Positions 60,697 to 64,000 of a DNA stretch of 64,000 bases are shown here, piece after piece. Made by a program: the position numbers and the translations under genes. Source of the stretch: Mesorhizobium amorphae (GTDB taxonomy: Bacteria > Pseudomonadota > Alphaproteobacteria > Rhizobiales > Rhizobiaceae); NCBI RefSeq assembly GCF_014843845.1, contig NZ_JHQS01000007.1:62001-126000 (forward strand). The letters run 5' to 3'. Numbering within the stretch: the first letter of the stretch is position 1; every line of letters begins with the position of its first letter. Under the pieces are notes generated by a model. The model searched no databases and was not told the origin of the DNA. It saw nothing but the letters and a program-made list of their open reading frames with translations.

Positions 60697-61881
60697 TTAC
60701 TTCTTCAAAAACGCCTCGATCCGCTCCAGCGCGCGCAGGATGTTCTCCTCGGAGTTGGCGTAGGAGAGCCTGATATAGCCTTCGCCGAGAATGCCGAAAT
60801 CGGGGCCGCCGATCAGCGCCACGCCGGCATCCTCGAGCAGCGCCGAGGCGAGTTTTTTCGCTTTCCAGCCGGTCTTGGAGACATTCGGGAAGGCATAGAA
60901 GGCGCCTTTCGGCGCGATGCAGGAAACGCCGGGCAGAGCGTTCAGCCCCTCGACCACGACCTTCCTGCGGTTGTCGAAGGCGCGCATCATCTTGTCGACG
61001 TCGTCCTGCGGCCCGTCGATGGCGGCGATGCCGGCGAACTGGCTCGGCGCGTTGACGCAGGACCAGCAATTGACCGCCAGCTTGCGTACCTTGTCGTAGA
61101 GATGGGCGCCCTTGTCGCCGTTCGGCCAGATCGACCAGCCCATGCGCCAGCCGGTCATCGCCCAGGTCTTCGACCAGCCGTTCAGCACGATCAGCCGGTC
61201 GCGGATTTCGGGGAAGGTGAGCAGCGAGCAATGTGTCTCGCCGTCATAGGTCATCACGTCGTAGATCTCGTCGGAGAGGATGGCGACATGCGGGTGGGCT
61301 TCCAGTCCTTTCACGAGTTTCTCGATCTCGGCCCGCGGCGTCACACCGCCGGTCGGATTGGCCGGCGAGTTGAGGATCAGGAGCCTGGTCTTCGGCGTGA
61401 TCAGCGCCAGCGTCTCCTCGGCCGGGAAGGCAAAGCCGTTCTGTTCGCGGATCGGCACCGGAATAGGGGCCGCTCCGGTGAATTCGATCATCGAGCGGTA
61501 GATCGGAAAGCCGGGGTCGGGATAGAGGATTTCCGTCCCCGGTTCGCCGAACATCAGGATCGCCGCGAACATGGTCGGCTTGCCGCCGGGCAGGATCATC
61601 ACGCTCTCCGGCGAGACCTCGACGCCGGTGGTGGTCAGCGTGCGGCGTGCCACCGCCTCGCGCGTCGCCAGCAGGCCGTTGGCCGGTGTGTAGCCATGGT
61701 GGCCGTCGCGCAGCGCCTTGATCGCCGCCTCGACGATGTGCTGCGGCGTCTTGAAGTCGGGCTGGCCGATGCCGAGATTGACGATGTCGCGGCCCTGGTG
61801 CGCCAATGCTGTCGCCCGCGCGAGCACCGCGAAGGCATTTTCCTCGCCGAGACGGTCGAAGGCCGAAATCGTGTGGAGCAT
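60697..61881 (-). CDS. Class I/II PLP-dependent aminotransferase
   Basis: A 395-residue fold-type I enzyme of the aspartate-aminotransferase group. NLGIGQPDFKTP is near residues 36-47, NSPANPTGG near 170-178, the PLP Lys in NGWSKTWAMTGWRMGW (near 236) and the substrate Arg in YIRLSYANSE near the end. Substrate not resolved: aspartate, alanine or aromatic amino acids are all possible. ATG 61881 has GGGACGGG upstream; starts further up run into the palindrome and were rejected. Divergent from the GNAT gene. Confidence 0.92.
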   Translation of the reverse strand: MLHTISAFDRLGEENAFAVLARATALAHQGRDIVNLGIGQPDFKTPQHIVEAAIKALRDGHHGYTPANGLLATREAVARRTLTTTGVEVSPESVMILPGGKPTMFAAILMFGEPGTEILYPDPGFPIYRSMIEFTGAAPIPVPIREQNGFAFPAEETLALITPKTRLLILNSPANPTGGVTPRAEIEKLVKGLEAHPHVAILSDEIYDVMTYDGETHCSLLTFPEIRDRLIVLNGWSKTWAMTGWRMGWSIWPNGDKGAHLYDKVRKLAVNCWSCVNAPSQFAGIAAIDGPQDDVDKMMRAFDNRRKVVVEGLNALPGVSCIAPKGAFYAFPNVSKTGWKAKKLASALLEDAGVALIGGPDFGILGEGYIRLSYANSEENILRALERIEAFLKK

Positions 61882-61918
61882 TTTTCCCGTCCCTGTGGTT
61901 CTTTCACTCTGCGTGCGT

Positions 61919-61942
61919 TTTTGTGAGCGTCCGCTCACAAAA
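61919..61942. promoter_or_regulatory. 24-bp operator-like palindrome between divergent genes
   Basis: TTTTGTGAGCG-TC-CGCTCACAAAA: two perfect 11-bp arms around a 2-nt spacer. It lies midway in the 83-bp gap between the aminotransferase and GNAT genes. The GAGCG-NN-CGCTC core is the form bound by dimeric TetR-type or LacI/GntR-type repressors. No regulator gene is adjacent within the window. Confidence 0.6.
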
Positions 61943-61964
61943 GTCAAACGGATTGGAGCCTTGC

Positions 61965-62651
61965 GTGTCGGATAGTCTTGAGAATTGGCAGCCGCGTCCG
62001 CGGCCCGAACGCAAGGTGCTTGAAGGCCGCACCGTCAGGCTCGAGCCGCTGAGCGCCGCAAAGCATGGCGACGGCCTCTACGAAGCGTCGTCTGTGCCTG
62101 ACGTCGGCGGCCGCTTCGCCTGGCTGCCCGACTATCCGCCGGAAACCCGCGCCGAGTTCCAGCCATGGCTGGACAAGGTGGAAGCGAGCGAGGATCCGCT
62201 GTTCTTCACCGTCATCGACAAGGCCAGCGGCAAAGTCGCCGGACGCCAGACGCTGATGCGCATCGATCCGGCCTATGGCGTCATCGAGATCGGCAACATC
62301 TATTGGGGGCCAATCATCTCGCGCAAGCCGGCGGCGACCGAAGCGCAGTTCCTGTTCATGAAGTACATCTTCGACGAGCTCGGCTATCGCCGCTACGAAT
62401 GGAAATGCAACAACCGCAACGAACCGTCGAAGCGCGCGGCCGATCGTTTCGGCTTCAAGTTCGAGGGCATTTTCCGCCAGCATCTTGTCGTCAAGGGTGA
62501 AAACCGCGATACCGCGTGGTACTCGATCATCGACAAGGAATGGCCTGATCTGCGCAGAGCCTATGAGGCATGGTTGGATCCGGCCAATTTTGATGCTGAA
62601 GGCCAGCAGAAGCGGCGGCTCGAGGACTTTCGCGCCGAGTTCGGCGCCTGA
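61965..62651 (+). CDS. GNAT-family N-acetyltransferase (RimJ/RimL-like)
   Basis: A 228-residue acetyltransferase. The core spans ~20-195: GRTVRLEPLSAAKHGDGLY near the start, then RQTLMRIDPAYGVIEIGNIYWG and the acetyl-CoA helix region RRYEWKCNNRNEPSKRAADR (near 138-157) with RFGFKFEGIFRQH. The target is unknown. The start is GTG 61965 with GGAG 7 nt upstream; an in-frame ATG-type start further up would cross the palindrome. Confidence 0.87.
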   Translation: MSDSLENWQPRPRPERKVLEGRTVRLEPLSAAKHGDGLYEASSVPDVGGRFAWLPDYPPETRAEFQPWLDKVEASEDPLFFTVIDKASGKVAGRQTLMRIDPAYGVIEIGNIYWGPIISRKPAATEAQFLFMKYIFDELGYRRYEWKCNNRNEPSKRAADRFGFKFEGIFRQHLVVKGENRDTAWYSIIDKEWPDLRRAYEAWLDPANFDAEGQQKRRLEDFRAEFGA

Positions 62652-62698
62652 ACCATGATCCCGAAAAGTGGAAACCGGTTTTCGGACAAGATCATGGT
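62652..62698. repeat. Rhizobial palindromic repeat (ACCATGATC...GATCATGGT)
   Basis: A 47-bp imperfect palindrome with 9-bp perfect ends and an inner CCGAAAAGTGG/CCGGTTTTCGG segment, a sequence type I recognise as a very common intergenic repeat in Mesorhizobium and relatives. It starts immediately after the GNAT stop codon. Confidence 0.7.
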
Positions 62699-62711
62699 CA
62701 AACAAGAAGTT

Positions 62712-62751
62712 AGAGCTTCCATCCCGATTTTGTCGGGATGGATCAGGCTCT
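62712..62751. repeat. Second hairpin of the repeat region (AGAGC...GCTCT)
   Basis: A perfect 10-bp stem TCCATCCCGA / TCGGGATGGA with a 5-nt loop, enclosed by AGAGC/GCTCT ends. Similar TAGAGC..GCTCTA ends occur in the repeat at 44164-44201. It ends 16 bp before the CDF gene. Confidence 0.6.
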
Positions 62752-62767
62752 AGCAGGAGTTACATGT

Positions 62768-63748
62768 ATGGCGCATAGCCATGATCATGGTTCGCAAGGG
62801 TACGCCCACGGCCACGGCGCTGGCCATGTGCACGGCTCGACCGACAAGAAGCGGGTGCTGATCGCCGCTTGCCTGACGGCAGGCTTCATGGTCGCGGAGG
62901 CGCTTGGCGGCCTGCTGACGGGGTCGCTGGCGCTGCTCGCCGATGCAGGCCACATGCTCGCCGATTCGATCGCGCTCGGCCTTGCCTGGTATGCCTTCCA
63001 TCTCGCCGGGCGGCCGGCGACAGTCCGGCTCACCTATGGTTTCGGCCGCGTCAAGACTTTGGTCGCCTACACCAACGGCATCGCCATCTTCGCCATCGCC
63101 CTGTGGATCGTCTACGAGGCCTGGGGACGCCTGCTGACGCCGGCGCCGGTGCTTGGCGGACCGATGCTGGTGGTGGCGATCGTGGGCCTGCTGGTGAACA
63201 TCGGCTCGTTCTTCGTGCTTCATGGCGGCGACCGTGATAGCCTCAACATGCGCGGCGCCATTCTGCATGTGCTGGGCGACCTGCTCGGCTCTGCGGCGGC
63301 CATCGTCGCGGCCCTGGTCATCCTGGCGACCGGCTGGACGCCCATCGATCCGATCCTGTCGGTGCTTGTCTCGCTGCTGATCTTGTCGACGGCGTGGTCG
63401 CTGATGCGCGAGGCCGCCCATGTCTTGCTCGAAGGCGTGCCGGCGAGCCTTGATCGCGATGTCATCGCCAAGGATATCGAGGGGACGGTGAAGGGCGTAC
63501 GCGAGGTGCATCACATGCATGTGTGGTCGCTCGACGGCTCGGCCAACATGGCGACGCTGCACGCCTGCCTCAATGACGGGGTCGATGCCCATACCGCCGT
63601 CAGTGCCATCAAGAAACGGCTTGCGGCCGAGCACGGCATCAGCCATGCCACTGTCGAACCTGAATTCGGGCATTGCGCCGATGACGAGCATGACCACGAC
63701 CATGACCATGCACACGGTACGGCGCCGCATCACGGCCACTATCACTGA
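62768..63748 (+). CDS. Cation diffusion facilitator (CzcD/ZitB-type metal exporter)
   Basis: A 326-residue inner-membrane antiporter exporting Zn/Co/Cd-type ions. His-rich N-terminus (HSHDHG, then YAHGHGAGHVHG) and C-terminus (HDHDHDHAHG), six hydrophobic helices, and the metal-site motifs of helices 2 and 5 (DAGHMLADS near 58-66; HVLGDLLGS near 162-170). A cytoplasmic domain follows (~210-300). ATG 62768 was chosen, with GGAG 9 nt upstream. A 13-codon frame follows the stop at once. Confidence 0.93.
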   Translation: MAHSHDHGSQGYAHGHGAGHVHGSTDKKRVLIAACLTAGFMVAEALGGLLTGSLALLADAGHMLADSIALGLAWYAFHLAGRPATVRLTYGFGRVKTLVAYTNGIAIFAIALWIVYEAWGRLLTPAPVLGGPMLVVAIVGLLVNIGSFFVLHGGDRDSLNMRGAILHVLGDLLGSAAAIVAALVILATGWTPIDPILSVLVSLLILSTAWSLMREAAHVLLEGVPASLDRDVIAKDIEGTVKGVREVHHMHVWSLDGSANMATLHACLNDGVDAHTAVSAIKKRLAAEHGISHATVEPEFGHCADDEHDHDHDHAHGTAPHHGHYH

Positions 63749-63761
63749 CGCAGGGAGTCCC

Positions 63762-63803
63762 ATGACATTGGCAACGAAGTTTCGCCGCGTCGGGCGCGCG
63801 TGA
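63762..63803 (+). CDS. 13-codon mini reading frame (possible leader peptide)
   Basis: MTLATKFRRVGRA-stop with a good ribosome site (AGGGAG) directly before it. Its TGA overlaps the ATG of the next gene as TGATG, an arrangement typical of translational coupling. It may only serve to bring ribosomes to that gene. It is too short to judge as a functional peptide. Confidence 0.4.
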   Translation: MTLATKFRRVGRA

Positions 63804-64000
63804 TGGATCGCGACACGCGCAATGCGCTGATCGCGGCGGCGTGGATCATGCTGCTATTCGGCCTCGCCGCCTATTGGCTGCCAACGGTGATGCTGGCGGT
63901 CGGCAGCGTCTCGACCGTTCTTGCAGTCCTTGTCGCGGCTGTCTTCCTGCTGGCGTTGTTCATCGTGTTCTGGCTGCGCGGCCGCAGCCAACGCAAAAAG
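63803..64000 (+). CDS. Small membrane protein, 3' end cut by window edge
   Basis: 66 codons remain open to the end of the window. Two hydrophobic segments are clear (ALIAAAWIMLLFGLAAYWL, residues ~9-27, and VLAVLVAAVFLLALFIVFWL, ~40-59) followed by a basic end (RGRSQRKK), so it may stop just beyond the edge. It has no ribosome site of its own and overlaps the mini frame by 1 nt. Family not recognised. Confidence 0.6.
   Translation, partial: MDRDTRNALIAAAWIMLLFGLAAYWLPTVMLAVGSVSTVLAVLVAAVFLLALFIVFWLRGRSQRKK

Overview
The window looks like chromosomal DNA of a Mesorhizobium-type alphaproteobacterium (order Rhizobiales). The support is: GC-rich sequence with codon use to match, an Omp10-type lipoprotein, a CpdR cell-cycle regulator, homospermidine synthase, an sRNA of the alphaproteobacterial suhB-motif/MmgR type, a ROSE-like thermometer before a small heat-shock gene, and several short palindromic repeats of the kind scattered through rhizobial genomes. 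No rRNA, CRISPR array, insertion sequence or intact prophage was seen.

Region 1 (1-12287) is a sugar-uptake and catabolism locus. A tightly packed minus-strand run begins with a LacI regulator and continues through a Gfo/Idh dehydrogenase, a CoA-transferase, an enoyl-CoA hydratase/isomerase-family protein, an aldehyde dehydrogenase, a four-gene GtsABCD-like sugar ABC importer and a GMC oxidoreductase cut by the left edge. A DUF993 aldolase-like gene diverges from it. Two palindromes built on GAACGTTC lie in the shared control region. The pairing of a sugar importer with acyl-CoA chemistry is the main candidate for an undescribed pathway.

Region 2 (12385-17923) holds the GDP-L-fucose genes gmd and fcl, a 757-residue protein joining a glycosyltransferase-like N-terminus to an alginate-lyase-like C-terminus, a small lipoprotein, and a decayed tyrosine-recombinase fragment beside the 3' end of tRNA-Val(GAC).

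Region 3 (18039-25132) carries cpdR, an N-formylglutamate amidohydrolase gene, the MmgR-like sRNA (minus strand), a hisN/suhB-type phosphatase, a DUF1579-like gene, an alpha/beta hydrolase, an Hsp20 gene with a sigma-32-like promoter and ROSE-like leader, a TauE/SafE permease and a threonine aldolase.

Region 4 (25614-41235) is mainly housekeeping: gltBD, a degenerate SGNH-fold protein, an MltB-like lytic transglycosylase, galU, a beta-barrel outer-membrane protein, kdsD, an SPFH/NfeD pair and hemH.

Region 5 (41400-55912) has a periplasmic 5'-nucleotidase with a LysM tail, omp10, hss, an HdmA-like/YciI pair, overlapping pabB and pabC, a membrane-anchored helix-hairpin-helix protein, pepF, an NtrC-type response regulator and a DUF882 peptidase-like protein.

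Region 6 (56058-64000) has an atypical tRNA-Gln(TTG), a 58-residue secreted peptide behind an EcfG-like promoter, eda, trhO, small NTF2-like and DUF533 genes, an SDR, an aminotransferase divergent from a GNAT gene across a 24-bp palindrome, a cation diffusion facilitator and a partial membrane-protein gene. Functions come from reading motifs and family resemblance by eye; no database search was run.
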